A DNA stretch of 64,000 nt, taken from the NCBI RefSeq assembly GCF_008727755.1, contig NZ_CP044231.1:1-64000 (forward strand), in the 5' to 3' direction. The DNA comes from Microbacterium caowuchunii. Lineage in GTDB: Bacteria > Actinomycetota > Actinomycetes > Actinomycetales > Microbacteriaceae. Shown here piece by piece: positions 55,483 to 63,506 of this stretch. The notes beneath the pieces are model-generated. The model was not told the DNA's origin, did no database searches, and saw nothing but the letters and a program-made list of their open reading frames with translations. The position numbers and the translations under genes are program-made. The stretch's first letter is position 1. Each line of letters opens with the position of its first letter.

Positions 55483-56694
55483 TCAGATGCGCTGGGCGTG
55501 GACGTCCAGGAGAGCGGCGGCGTCGGCGGGGGTCATGCCCTCGATCTGCTCGCCGTTCCAGACGATGTCCTCGCTCATGGCCTTGAGGAGCTCCTCGCGG
55601 TGGCCGTGGGCCAGCTTCGCACCGTGCAGCAGCGCGGCCGGTCCCCACATCATCGCCAGCGAGTCGTGCCAGCCGTGCCCGATGTCGTGCACGTGCAGCA
55701 GGTCGTGCAGCGAGGTCCCCAGGTGCGAGATGCGCTCGGTGAACGCGTCGGCGAGCACGGCGAGCCGGATCTGCCGCTCCACGCCCGGTTCGACGACCAC
55801 CGGCGCCGGCGCGACGCCGTGCAGCGCCTGCAGGAATTCCGCGGTCTCGAGCAGGATCACGCCGTTCGTCGGGCGCGGGTTGCACTCGATGGCGTAGAGC
55901 TCCCCGTCGTGGTTGACGAAGTCGAACGAGAGCTGACCGGTGAAGGACGGGTCGAGCTCGTCGATGAGCCGCTGCGTGTACTCCAGCGTCTTGGTGCTGT
56001 CCTCCGCGAGGAAGGTGATCCCGGTGCTGTGCGCCCACTGCTCCGGCGCGCTGTAGGTGCACTGGGCCGTGACCCGGCCGTCCACGATGATGCTGTACGT
56101 GCAGATCATCGGCCCGTCGGTGAAGGGCTGCACGAGCCAGGGCTGATCGGCGGTCGGGTGGCAGTCCGCGACATCCATCTTCCCGGCGAGGGGGCCGGTG
56201 TTCGTCAGCAGACCCACGCCCCCGCGCGAGAAGACGGCTCGCGCGAAGAACTGCGGGAAGCGGGCGATGGCGGCGTGCAGCTCGTCCTCGTCCGAGACGA
56301 CGACGGTTTCGGGGATCGGAACCCCGGCCCGCTCCACGAGACGCTGGAAGCTGCCCTTGTCATGCAGCTGCGCGAGCTTGTCGAAGCCGCCCGCGAACAG
56401 CCGGACGCCCTCGGGGAGGTCATTGATCCGCGCTGCGAGGTAGAAGACCTCCTCGAACGTGGGGATGATCGTGTCGATCTCGTGCTCGGTGACGATGCGG
56501 CACACGTCGGCGATGAACCGGTCGGTCTCGAACCGCGGTGACGCGGTCACGACGTGGGCGGACAGGTACTTCGAGTGGCTGCCGATCGCCCCGGCGTACG
56601 TGTCGGCGGCGACCACGTAGTGGCCGCCGCTGCCGAGTTTGCGGATGATGTCGAGCGCGAAGGTGTTGCGGGAGCTGGTGACCAGGGCGCGCAT
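55483..56694 (-). CDS. ATP-grasp domain protein, function unknown
   Basis: A 403-aa protein with an N-terminal Rossmann-like preATP-grasp domain (about 1-100) and an ATP-grasp fold (about 110-300). QPWLVQPFTDG (about 185-195) and the metal-binding YAIECNPRPTNG (about 268-279) are characteristic. Such enzymes ligate a carboxylate to an amine or thiol using ATP. The rest (about 300-403) is a helical C-terminal region with several His. No partner gene that would define the substrate is adjacent; it is monocistronic. Confidence 0.82.
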   Translation of the reverse strand: MRALVTSSRNTFALDIIRKLGSGGHYVVAADTYAGAIGSHSKYLSAHVVTASPRFETDRFIADVCRIVTEHEIDTIIPTFEEVFYLAARINDLPEGVRLFAGGFDKLAQLHDKGSFQRLVERAGVPIPETVVVSDEDELHAAIARFPQFFARAVFSRGGVGLLTNTGPLAGKMDVADCHPTADQPWLVQPFTDGPMICTYSIIVDGRVTAQCTYSAPEQWAHSTGITFLAEDSTKTLEYTQRLIDELDPSFTGQLSFDFVNHDGELYAIECNPRPTNGVILLETAEFLQALHGVAPAPVVVEPGVERQIRLAVLADAFTERISHLGTSLHDLLHVHDIGHGWHDSLAMMWGPAALLHGAKLAHGHREELLKAMSEDIVWNGEQIEGMTPADAAALLDVHAQRI

Positions 56695-56800
56695 CGGCCG
56701 TCCTCTTCAGTGTCGTTACGGGTGGCCTCAGGCTATCGGATGCGGCTCGCCCGTCCGCAGGTCCGGCCCCCGGGCGGCGCCCCGCGGGTGGCACGACGAG

Positions 56801-56830
56801 GCGGGCCCCGAGGATCACCCCGGGGCCCGC
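56801..56830 (-). terminator. Terminator of the GntR-ABC operon
   Basis: GCGGGCCCCG (56801-56810) pairs with CGGGGCCCGC (56821-56830) around a 10-base loop, 26 bases past the permease stop on the minus strand. No T run is present. Confidence 0.7.
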
Positions 56831-56855
56831 GTTCTGGTCGGGTGCTGTCGCCCGC

Positions 56856-57551
56856 TCAGGGCACCGCGCGGCGCAGCACGGGGAAGGAGACGACCGCCAG
56901 GACGGCCGCCACCCCCGCCATGAGCAGGGCGAGTCCGCCGGATCCGAGCCGCGCGAACCAGCCGAACACCTCCACCCAGGCATCCGCTTGACCGATCAGC
57001 CACAGCGCGGCCACGAACAGCACCGCGATGCCGAGGATGACGATGGTCAGCCACATCGTGCCGAACCGCTTGTACAGCGTGGCCCCGGCGAAACCGATGA
57101 CGAAGAACAGCATCGCGAGGGTGAAGAAGAAGAACCCGGCGACGAGCGGTCCCTGTTCCCACAACCAGTCGAGGGCGAAGAAGTACCCGTTCATTCCCCA
57201 TCCGTTCGTGGCCTTCTCGATCAGCCCGCCGATCACGAAGATGACGGCCAGCATCGCCGAAGTCAGTGCGGCGGTGAGCAGAGTGCCGAGGTAGAACTCT
57301 CGCCGGGTCACGCTCATCGCCTGGGAGAACGGGAAGGTGAGGGTCAGCGCCTGCGCACCCACGACGGCGAAGTACCACAGCGGCGCTTGCGCTCCGCCGC
57401 CGTACATCTCCGTCTCCACGCCGGCGTTCGCGATGATCCCGTAGATCGCCAGGGTGATGACGAGTGACCCCGCGAGCACGAGCAGCGGGACCCAGATGTA
57501 GGTCTGCCGGTTGATCAGCTGCATCCGGACGACGTTCAACGTGCGACTCAT
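56856..57551 (-). CDS. ABC transporter permease
   Basis: A 231-aa membrane protein with six hydrophobic segments, typical of ABC-2-like permeases linked with YtrA-type regulators. Its start overlaps the ATPase gene stop by 4 bases. With that ATPase it would form an exporter, perhaps for a cell-envelope-active compound; the substrate is unknown. Confidence 0.82.
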   Translation of the reverse strand: MSRTLNVVRMQLINRQTYIWVPLLVLAGSLVITLAIYGIIANAGVETEMYGGGAQAPLWYFAVVGAQALTLTFPFSQAMSVTRREFYLGTLLTAALTSAMLAVIFVIGGLIEKATNGWGMNGYFFALDWLWEQGPLVAGFFFFTLAMLFFVIGFAGATLYKRFGTMWLTIVILGIAVLFVAALWLIGQADAWVEVFGWFARLGSGGLALLMAGVAAVLAVVSFPVLRRAVP

Positions 57552-58456
57552 CGCAGTGCTCCTTCCGTGTTGGCGGCCGCGTCCTCCGCGGCGTTCTGGG
57601 TGGCCCGCACGATGAGCTGTTGCAGGGATACGGGTGTGACATCGAGCCCCCGCGCGGAGAGCTCCGCGCGGTCGGCTGCGGAGAGGCTCCCCATGACCGT
57701 CACGGACGCGACGCGACCGAGGGTCTCGCGGTGGACGACGCTGCGCCCCGCCACGAAGGCGTCGACGGCGGCGCTGTCCCCCACGATGTTCGCGGCCCGG
57801 TCGCGCACCGCATCCGTGTCCTCGTCCATGATGATCCGGCCATGGTCCACGACCAGGACCTTCTCGATGAGGTTCGCGACCTCGTCGATGAGGTGACTGG
57901 AGAGCACGACGGTGCGCGGGTGCTCGACGTAGTCCTCGAGGAGGCGGTCGTAGAAGATCTGGCGGGCCACGGCGTCGAGGCCCAGGTACGGCTCGTCGAA
58001 GAAGGTGATCTCGGCGCGCGCGGCGAGCCCGATCACGACGCCGACGGCGGAGAGCTGTCCACGGGACAGTTTCTTGATCCGGGTCTTGAGCGGGAGCTGG
58101 AAGTCCGCGATCAGGCGGTCCGCGAAGTCCTGGTCCCAGTTGGGGAAGAAGAGACGTGCGGTGCGGAACGCGTGGGACGGCAACGCGTCGTCCGGGTACT
58201 TCTGGCCCTCCCGCACGAAGCACATCCGGGACAGGACCCGGGCGTTCTCGTACGGGTCCTCGCCGAACACGCGCACCTTGCCGGAGGTGGCGAAGCTCTG
58301 CGCCGTGAGGATGGACATGATGGTGGTCTTGCCGGCGCCGTTGCGACCGAGCAGACCATAGATGGTGTTCTTCTCGAGCGCGAAGCTGACATCGTCGACG
58401 GCCACGGTGTCGCCGTAGCGCTTGGTGAGGCCGGTCACCTCGATCACGGGGTTCAC
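57548..58456 (-). CDS. ABC transporter ATP-binding protein
   Basis: A 302-aa ABC ATPase. Walker A is GRNGAGKT (about 37-44). The signature is LSRGQ (about 129-133), an Arg-for-Gly variant of LSGGQ. Walker B is ITFFDEPYLGLD (about 148-159), with the switch His in LSSH. A C-terminal extension of about 80 residues follows. The GTG start overlaps the gntR stop by 4 bases. It is in an operon with gntR and the permease. Confidence 0.92.
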   Translation of the reverse strand: MNPVIEVTGLTKRYGDTVAVDDVSFALEKNTIYGLLGRNGAGKTTIMSILTAQSFATSGKVRVFGEDPYENARVLSRMCFVREGQKYPDDALPSHAFRTARLFFPNWDQDFADRLIADFQLPLKTRIKKLSRGQLSAVGVVIGLAARAEITFFDEPYLGLDAVARQIFYDRLLEDYVEHPRTVVLSSHLIDEVANLIEKVLVVDHGRIIMDEDTDAVRDRAANIVGDSAAVDAFVAGRSVVHRETLGRVASVTVMGSLSAADRAELSARGLDVTPVSLQQLIVRATQNAAEDAAANTEGALR

Positions 58457-58848
58457 TGCGGGTTCCCTTCGGAAGAATGCGGGCGGGACCCGACCGCGGC
58501 GCGGTCGAGGATGAGGCGCGTGAGGTCGTCGGGTCCGAGCCCGAGCTTGCCCGCCTCGATGAGCAAGGGGTCGACGTACCTGTCGGCGAACGCGGTGCGC
58601 CGCTCCGTGAGGAGGCGGTCACGTGCACCGGGCGCGACGAACATGCCGATCCCACGACGCTTGTAGAGCACGCCCTTGTCGACGAGCATGTTCACTCCCT
58701 TCGCGGCCGTGGCCGGGTTGATGCGGTGGAAGGCCGCGAGTTCGTTGGTGGACGGGGCCTGGCTCTCTTCCGCCAGCGTCCCGTCGACGATCGAATCCTC
58801 GACGCTCTCCGCGATCTGCAGGAAGAGCGCTCTGCCTTCTTCGATCAC
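58453..58848 (-). CDS. GntR-family regulator, YtrA subfamily
   Basis: A 131-aa regulator. The winged helix-turn-helix (about 10-75) includes APSTNELAAFHRINPATAAKGVNMLVDKGVLYKRRGIGMFV. The short C-terminal dimerisation tail is the YtrA subtype, which typically controls an adjacent ABC exporter. A palindromic site at 58873-58888 lies directly upstream. It has a GTG start and is the first gene of its operon. Confidence 0.92.
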   Translation of the reverse strand: MIEEGRALFLQIAESVEDSIVDGTLAEESQAPSTNELAAFHRINPATAAKGVNMLVDKGVLYKRRGIGMFVAPGARDRLLTERRTAFADRYVDPLLIEAGKLGLGPDDLTRLILDRAAVGSRPHSSEGNPQ

Positions 58849-58872
58849 GCCGGCCTCCTGTTCTGTGGTTCA

Positions 58873-58888
58873 TTACTTGACTAAGTAA
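58873..58888. promoter_or_regulatory. Candidate YtrA-type operator
   Basis: TTACTT-GACT-AAGTAA is a perfect 6-bp inverted repeat, 25 bases before the gntR start. It is AT-rich in GC-rich surroundings and well placed for autoregulation. Confidence 0.65.
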
Positions 58889-59219
58889 CCATGCAACACG
58901 GGATGGGCGGATGTCAAGCGGTCGAGAGAGAAAGTGGACAGTGCGCGGGCGCGCGTAGGGGATGCCCGATCCGCGTGCAAATCCCTCCGCCGATTTGCGA
59001 TGCGCTGCATTCGCATGACAGGTTCGAAGAGGCCCGTCGCCGGGCCGACGACCAGTCCGCGGTCGTCCCGCCATCCCCGCATGGCGCTGGACGAGCGTAC
59101 GGTCGGCGATCGTGACCGGGCCGGATGCCCGGAGCGCCGCGTCCCGACGCAGGCACGCACGGTCACCACCCGGGCGTGACCGATGCAGCCAGCGCACCGG
59201 GCTGCCGAGGTGCAACACA
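58889..59219. other. Long leader upstream of proV
   Basis: No gene is seen here. The region has an imperfect inverted repeat (TGCGATGC / GCATTCGCA, 58996-59015) and two small stem-loops: 59047-59053 with 59061-59067, and 59116-59121 with 59127-59132. These may form part of an osmotically regulated promoter or a long 5' leader. No known riboswitch could be matched by eye. Confidence 0.4.
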
Positions 59220-60554
59220 GTGTCAGGCGAACACGCAATCGAAGCAAAGAACCTGTTCAAGGTCTTCGGCCGTCACCCTGCAGCCGTGATCGAGGGCCTC
59301 AAGGCGGGCAAGTCCCGTGCCGAGCTCGCCGAGCGCGGCACCGCCGCCGTGATCGACGCGAGCTTCACGGTCGCTCCCGGCGAGATCTTCGTCATCATGG
59401 GACTCTCCGGCTCCGGCAAGTCGACCATCATCCGGATGCTGAACGGGCTCCTGCCGCCTTCCGCCGGTGAGGTCCTCGTGCAGGGCCGCAGCGTCACACG
59501 GGCCTCCGCCGCGGAACTGCGCCGCATCCGCCGGTCCTCGATCTCGATGGTGTTCCAGCACTTCGCGCTGCTTCCGCACCGCACCGTCCTCGACAACGCC
59601 GCCTACGCGCTCGAGATCCAGGGCGTCGGCCGCGAGGAGCGTCGCGCCCGCGCTCGCGAGATCCTGGCGAAGGTGGGCCTCGACCAGCGCACGGATGCCT
59701 ACCCGGACGAGCTGTCCGGCGGCATGCGCCAGCGCGTGGGCCTGGCCCGTGCGCTCACCGCGGGTACCGACATCCTTCTCATGGATGAGGCGTTCTCCGC
59801 GCTCGATCCCCTCATCCGGCGCGAGATGCAGGAGCAGCTGATCGAGCTGCAGCAGGAACTCGGCCGCACGATCGTGTTCATCACGCACGACCTCAACGAG
59901 GCGATGTTCCTCGGCGACCGGATCGCGGTCATGCGCGACGGGCGTATCGTGCAGACCGGCACCCCGGAGGAGATCCTCACCGACCCGGCGAACGACTACG
60001 TCGCCCAGTTCGTGCAGGACGTCGACCGCACCCGCGTGCTGACCGCGAGTGCCGTCATGGAGCCCCCGCACCTGCGTCTGCCCGTCACCGCGGGGGTCCG
60101 CGGGGCACTCCGTCTCCTGCGCGAACAGCAGGCGAGCGCGGTGTTCGCGCTCGAGAACCGCAGGCTCGTCGGAGTCGTCACCGATCGTGCCGTCATCCGG
60201 GCGGTCAAGGCGGGGCAGACCGATCTCCGCAAGATCGTCGACACCTCGGTGCTCACGGTCGGCCCGGACGACCTGCTCACCGACATCGTCGAGCGAGCCG
60301 TGGAGTCCCCGGTGCCCCTCGCCGTCGTCGACGACAACCGCCGCCTCGTCGGCGTCATCCCTCGCGTCACCCTGCTGGCAGCCCTCGGGAACGTGCCGAC
60401 CACCACCCGGGAGATGCCCATCATCCAGTCGCCCATCGAGATGGTGGCGGAGTTCACCCCGTTGATGGACGCGGTCGCGGCCGAGCCCCCGACCGTCCGG
60501 GCCGGAGACGTCGCCGTGCCGGTGGACGCCGCCGTGGAAGGGAGTGAGCGCTGA
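59220..60554 (+). CDS. proV: Glycine betaine/proline ABC transporter ATP-binding protein
   Basis: A 444-aa ATPase of the ProU/OpuA type. Walker A is GLSGSGKST (about 60-68), the signature is LSGGMRQR (about 167-174), and Walker B is ILLMDEAFSALDP (about 188-200). A pair of C-terminal CBS domains (about 285-410) would sense ionic strength or c-di-AMP in relatives. GTG 59220 has GAGG about 10 bases upstream. The stop overlaps the proW ATG (TGATG). Confidence 0.93.
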   Translation: MSGEHAIEAKNLFKVFGRHPAAVIEGLKAGKSRAELAERGTAAVIDASFTVAPGEIFVIMGLSGSGKSTIIRMLNGLLPPSAGEVLVQGRSVTRASAAELRRIRRSSISMVFQHFALLPHRTVLDNAAYALEIQGVGREERRARAREILAKVGLDQRTDAYPDELSGGMRQRVGLARALTAGTDILLMDEAFSALDPLIRREMQEQLIELQQELGRTIVFITHDLNEAMFLGDRIAVMRDGRIVQTGTPEEILTDPANDYVAQFVQDVDRTRVLTASAVMEPPHLRLPVTAGVRGALRLLREQQASAVFALENRRLVGVVTDRAVIRAVKAGQTDLRKIVDTSVLTVGPDDLLTDIVERAVESPVPLAVVDDNRRLVGVIPRVTLLAALGNVPTTTREMPIIQSPIEMVAEFTPLMDAVAAEPPTVRAGDVAVPVDAAVEGSER

Positions 60555-61495
60555 TGGACGGTTTCTTCCGGTTGCCGGTCGGCGAGATCGCCGAGCAGGC
60601 CGTGACCTGGGTGGTCGCGAACCTCAAGGGGTTCTTCGACGTGCTGCGCACGATCTTCGTGGAGATGTACGACGCCCTCTCCTGGGTGCTGTCCACACCG
60701 TCGTTCTGGGTTGTCGTGGTCGTGGCTGCGGCTATCGCCGTCCTCGCGCGGGGATGGCTTTTCGGTGCCGGGACGGCCGTGGGGCTGTTGTTCATCGTGG
60801 CCGTGGACCAGTGGGACAACGCGATGGCGACGCTCGCCCTGATCCTCGTCGCGACCGTCTGGGCGCTCGTCATCGCCATCCCGCTCGGGATCCTGGCCGC
60901 TCAGAACGACGTCTTCTCCAAGATCATCCGGCCGGTGCTGGATTTCCTGCAGACCATGCCCGCCTTCGTGTACCTGATCCCGGCGCTGCTGCTGTTCCGC
61001 GTGGGCGTGGCCCCCGGGATCGTCGCCACGATCATCTTCGCGCTCGCCCCCGGCGTGCGGCTCACCGAACTCGGCATCCGCGGCGTCGACCGCGAGGTCG
61101 TGGAGGCGGGTCACGCCTTCGGTGCGACGGGCGGCCGCATCCTCCGGCAGATCCAGCTGCCGCTGGCGCTGCCGACGATCATGGCCGGGGTGAACCAGGT
61201 GATCATGCTCGCCCTGTCGATGGTCGTCATCGCCGGGATGGTCGGAGCGGGCGGTCTCGGCGGCGACATCGTCGCGTCGCTCAACCGGCTCGACACCGCA
61301 CTCGGGGTCGAAGCGGGCCTCGCCGTCGTGATCATCGCCATCATCCTGGACCGCCTCACGGGAGCGTTCGGTCGCCGGATCGGGCTCTTCTCCCGGCTGG
61401 TGGGCTCGCTCGGGCGCCGGCGCGCGGACAACGGGCAGACGGTCCCCGTTCCCGTTGCGGAGCCCGCCCGCTCCGCCCCGGTCAGCGTCGGCTGA
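60554..61495 (+). CDS. proW: Glycine betaine/proline ABC transporter permease
   Basis: A 313-aa permease with about seven helices. The cytoplasmic EAA loop is recognisable as EAGHAFGATGGRILRQIQLPLALPTIMAG (about 190-215), the ATPase-contact site of ProW-type permeases. It is coupled to proV by a one-base stop/start overlap. Confidence 0.93.
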   Translation: MDGFFRLPVGEIAEQAVTWVVANLKGFFDVLRTIFVEMYDALSWVLSTPSFWVVVVVAAAIAVLARGWLFGAGTAVGLLFIVAVDQWDNAMATLALILVATVWALVIAIPLGILAAQNDVFSKIIRPVLDFLQTMPAFVYLIPALLLFRVGVAPGIVATIIFALAPGVRLTELGIRGVDREVVEAGHAFGATGGRILRQIQLPLALPTIMAGVNQVIMLALSMVVIAGMVGAGGLGGDIVASLNRLDTALGVEAGLAVVIIAIILDRLTGAFGRRIGLFSRLVGSLGRRRADNGQTVPVPVAEPARSAPVSVG

Positions 61496-61510
61496 CCGCA
61501 ACAGGCCTGC

Positions 61511-61554
61511 GGACACCGCTCGCCGGTGTCCGTCGTCCCGGGTCCCACCGGGAC
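61511..61554 (+). terminator. Two hairpins between proW and proX
   Basis: Stems lie at 61511-61518/61524-61531 and at 61535-61541/61548-61554, in the 100-base gap. They may attenuate read-through or protect an mRNA end, and so set the ratio of permease to binding protein. Confidence 0.45.
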
Positions 61555-61595
61555 AGGCGGTGGGGGAGAGACTCCCGCCGAGGAAGGAACACAGC

Positions 61596-62498
61596 ATGAA
61601 GAAGCACGCATTCGCGTCCCTCGCTCTCGCGTCGGTCGCGGCACTCGCCCTCACCGGCTGCGCCGGCGGGACCGATGACGACACGACCGGGGATGCCGCG
61701 GGCGAGTCGAAGGGCGCACTGACCATCGCGGTCTTCGAAGGCTGGGAGGAGGGCATCGCCACCTCCGAGCTCTGGAAGGTCGTCCTCGAGGAGCAGGGCT
61801 ACGAGGTCGAGCTGAAGCCGGTCTCCGCGGCGCCCGTCTTCCAGGGTCTCGCGGACGGGGACTACGACTTCACCACCGATGTCTGGGAGCCCGTCACGCA
61901 CGCGGACTACCTGGGCCAGTACGGCGACAAGATCGAGAAGCTCGGCACGTGGAACGACGAGTCCAAGCTCACGATCGCCGTCAACGAGGACGCGCCGATC
62001 GACTCGCTCGACGAGCTGGCAGGCGCCATCGACGAGTTCAACGGGAAGATCATCGGGATCGAGCCGGGCGCCGGCCTCACCTCGGTGACCGAGAACGAGG
62101 TCATCCCCGGGTACGGGCTCCAGGACTTCGACTACATCACCTCCTCGACGCCCGCCATGCTGTCCGAGCTGCAGGCGGCGACCGACGCCGGCGAGAACAT
62201 CGTCGTCACCCTCTGGGAGCCGCACTGGGCTTACAGCGCCTTCCCGCTGAAGAACCTCGAGGACCCGAAGGGGACCCTCGGTGGCGCGGAGACGCTGAGC
62301 TCCTACAGCCGCATCGGCTTCGCGGATGACTTCCCGGAGGTCGCCGAGTGGCTGGCGAACTTCACCATGGACACGGCGATGCTCGCCGACCTCGAGGACG
62401 CCATGTTCAACGAGAACGCGGGCGCCAAGGACTGGAACCCGATCGTGAAGGCCTGGGTCGAGGACAACCGCGACTACGTGGACGCCCTGACCAGCTGA
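61596..62498 (+). CDS. proX: Glycine betaine/proline substrate-binding lipoprotein
   Basis: A 300-aa lipoprotein with a signal peptide ending in ALTGC (Cys about 22). The OpuAC/ProX-type solute-binding domain has conserved Trp residues (FEGWEEG, DVWEP, LWEPHWAYS) that form the quaternary-amine box. ATG 61596 follows AGGAAGG. It completes the proVWX importer for osmoprotectants. Confidence 0.93.
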   Translation: MKKHAFASLALASVAALALTGCAGGTDDDTTGDAAGESKGALTIAVFEGWEEGIATSELWKVVLEEQGYEVELKPVSAAPVFQGLADGDYDFTTDVWEPVTHADYLGQYGDKIEKLGTWNDESKLTIAVNEDAPIDSLDELAGAIDEFNGKIIGIEPGAGLTSVTENEVIPGYGLQDFDYITSSTPAMLSELQAATDAGENIVVTLWEPHWAYSAFPLKNLEDPKGTLGGAETLSSYSRIGFADDFPEVAEWLANFTMDTAMLADLEDAMFNENAGAKDWNPIVKAWVEDNRDYVDALTS

Positions 62499-62503
62499 CA
62501 CCC

Positions 62504-62544
62504 CGCCCCCTGGCGTGTTCCTTCGAGGCGCGCGCCAGGGGGCG
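62504..62544. terminator. Terminator after proX
   Basis: A 12-bp perfect stem (62504-62515 with 62533-62544) with a 17-base loop lies 5 bases after the proX stop, between convergent genes. Confidence 0.75.
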
Positions 62545-62669
62545 TCCGTCTGCACGGGCGTCCGGGGATCCCGGCCGAGCGGAGGAGATCTGGCCAGGGG
62601 AGGGCCGAATCGGGTTCTGCGGCCCTCCGCCCGGCGGATATCCTCCACCCGGCAGGCGAGGGCGCCGTC

Positions 62670-63485
62670 TCAGCCGCGCTCGGGCGGAAGCTGCTCGGGG
62701 TGTGGAGGGTCGTGAGGCTCTGGGGCGGAGCCGGGGGAGGCCGGCGGCGCGGATGGCGGGGGCAGTGGGGGTCGCTCGGATGTCGTGAGCTCCAGCGCGA
62801 CCTTCCGCTCCAGCACGTCGATCGCCCCGTCCGACAGTGAGATCAGCCCGTCCAGCTCCTCGCGCACGCGCTTGTAGGCCAGTTGTCGCTCCGCCGGCGT
62901 GGCCGCCTCGTCCACTGCCACGGTCAGCAACTGCTTCGCGACGTCCAGACGCTTTCGCTCGGGTGCGGTGAACGAGGAGTCCTTGAGCCGGCGGGCGTCC
63001 CGCTCGGCGAGCTCGAACGCCACCTCGTAGTCGGTCACGGCGTTCTGGTACGCCGCGACCTCCGGCGGCGTGGGAGCGGGGCCGGATGCTGGAGGGCGCA
63101 ACCGGTCGGCCACCTTCTTCGCCCGCAGGAAACCGGCCGTCAGCGGCTGGCGCCCGTCACTCATCGCCGGGTAGGCGATCATCTTCGCCACGTCCAGTTC
63201 GTACTCGAGCCAGCGGGCCGTGATGGCGTCGTGCTCGGCCTGCGTACGGGCGAGGAGATCCGCGGCCGAGGCGGTGGGAGCGGCCTCAGCAGGCGTGTCC
63301 GGCTCGGTCCTGTGCCGAGCGGCGATCTCGACCGCTTTCATCTCGCGCTTGGCCTCGAGGATCTCCAGCCGCCGCTTGTGCCGGCGCTTCGCCGAGCGTT
63401 CCCAGGCGCTGCCGACGCCGCCGAGGGCCCCCATCAGGGGGAAGGCGAGCCACCAGTAGCTGCCCAGGAACTGGAAGAAATCCAC
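62670..63485 (-). CDS. Membrane-associated hypothetical protein, paralogue 1
   Basis: A 271-aa protein. It has an N-terminal hydrophobic segment (about 5-25) and then a strongly basic stretch (RSAKRRHKRRLEILEAKREMK, about 30-50). A helical region (about 80-225) includes DVAKMIAYPAMSD and a later AYQNAV pattern. It ends with a long proline-rich tail (about 235-271). It has a GTG start. The MSD region resembles the next protein. The function is unknown. Confidence 0.75.
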   Translation of the reverse strand: MDFFQFLGSYWWLAFPLMGALGGVGSAWERSAKRRHKRRLEILEAKREMKAVEIAARHRTEPDTPAEAAPTASAADLLARTQAEHDAITARWLEYELDVAKMIAYPAMSDGRQPLTAGFLRAKKVADRLRPPASGPAPTPPEVAAYQNAVTDYEVAFELAERDARRLKDSSFTAPERKRLDVAKQLLTVAVDEAATPAERQLAYKRVREELDGLISLSDGAIDVLERKVALELTTSERPPLPPPSAPPASPGSAPEPHDPPHPEQLPPERG

Positions 63486-63506
63486 GGCTCCATCGTAGGT
63501 GCGCGC

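Noticed and set aside
58889-59219. Riboswitch upstream of the betaine transporter
   Set aside because: Small stem-loops exist, but I could not match the conserved core of the c-di-AMP (ydaO) or other known classes.
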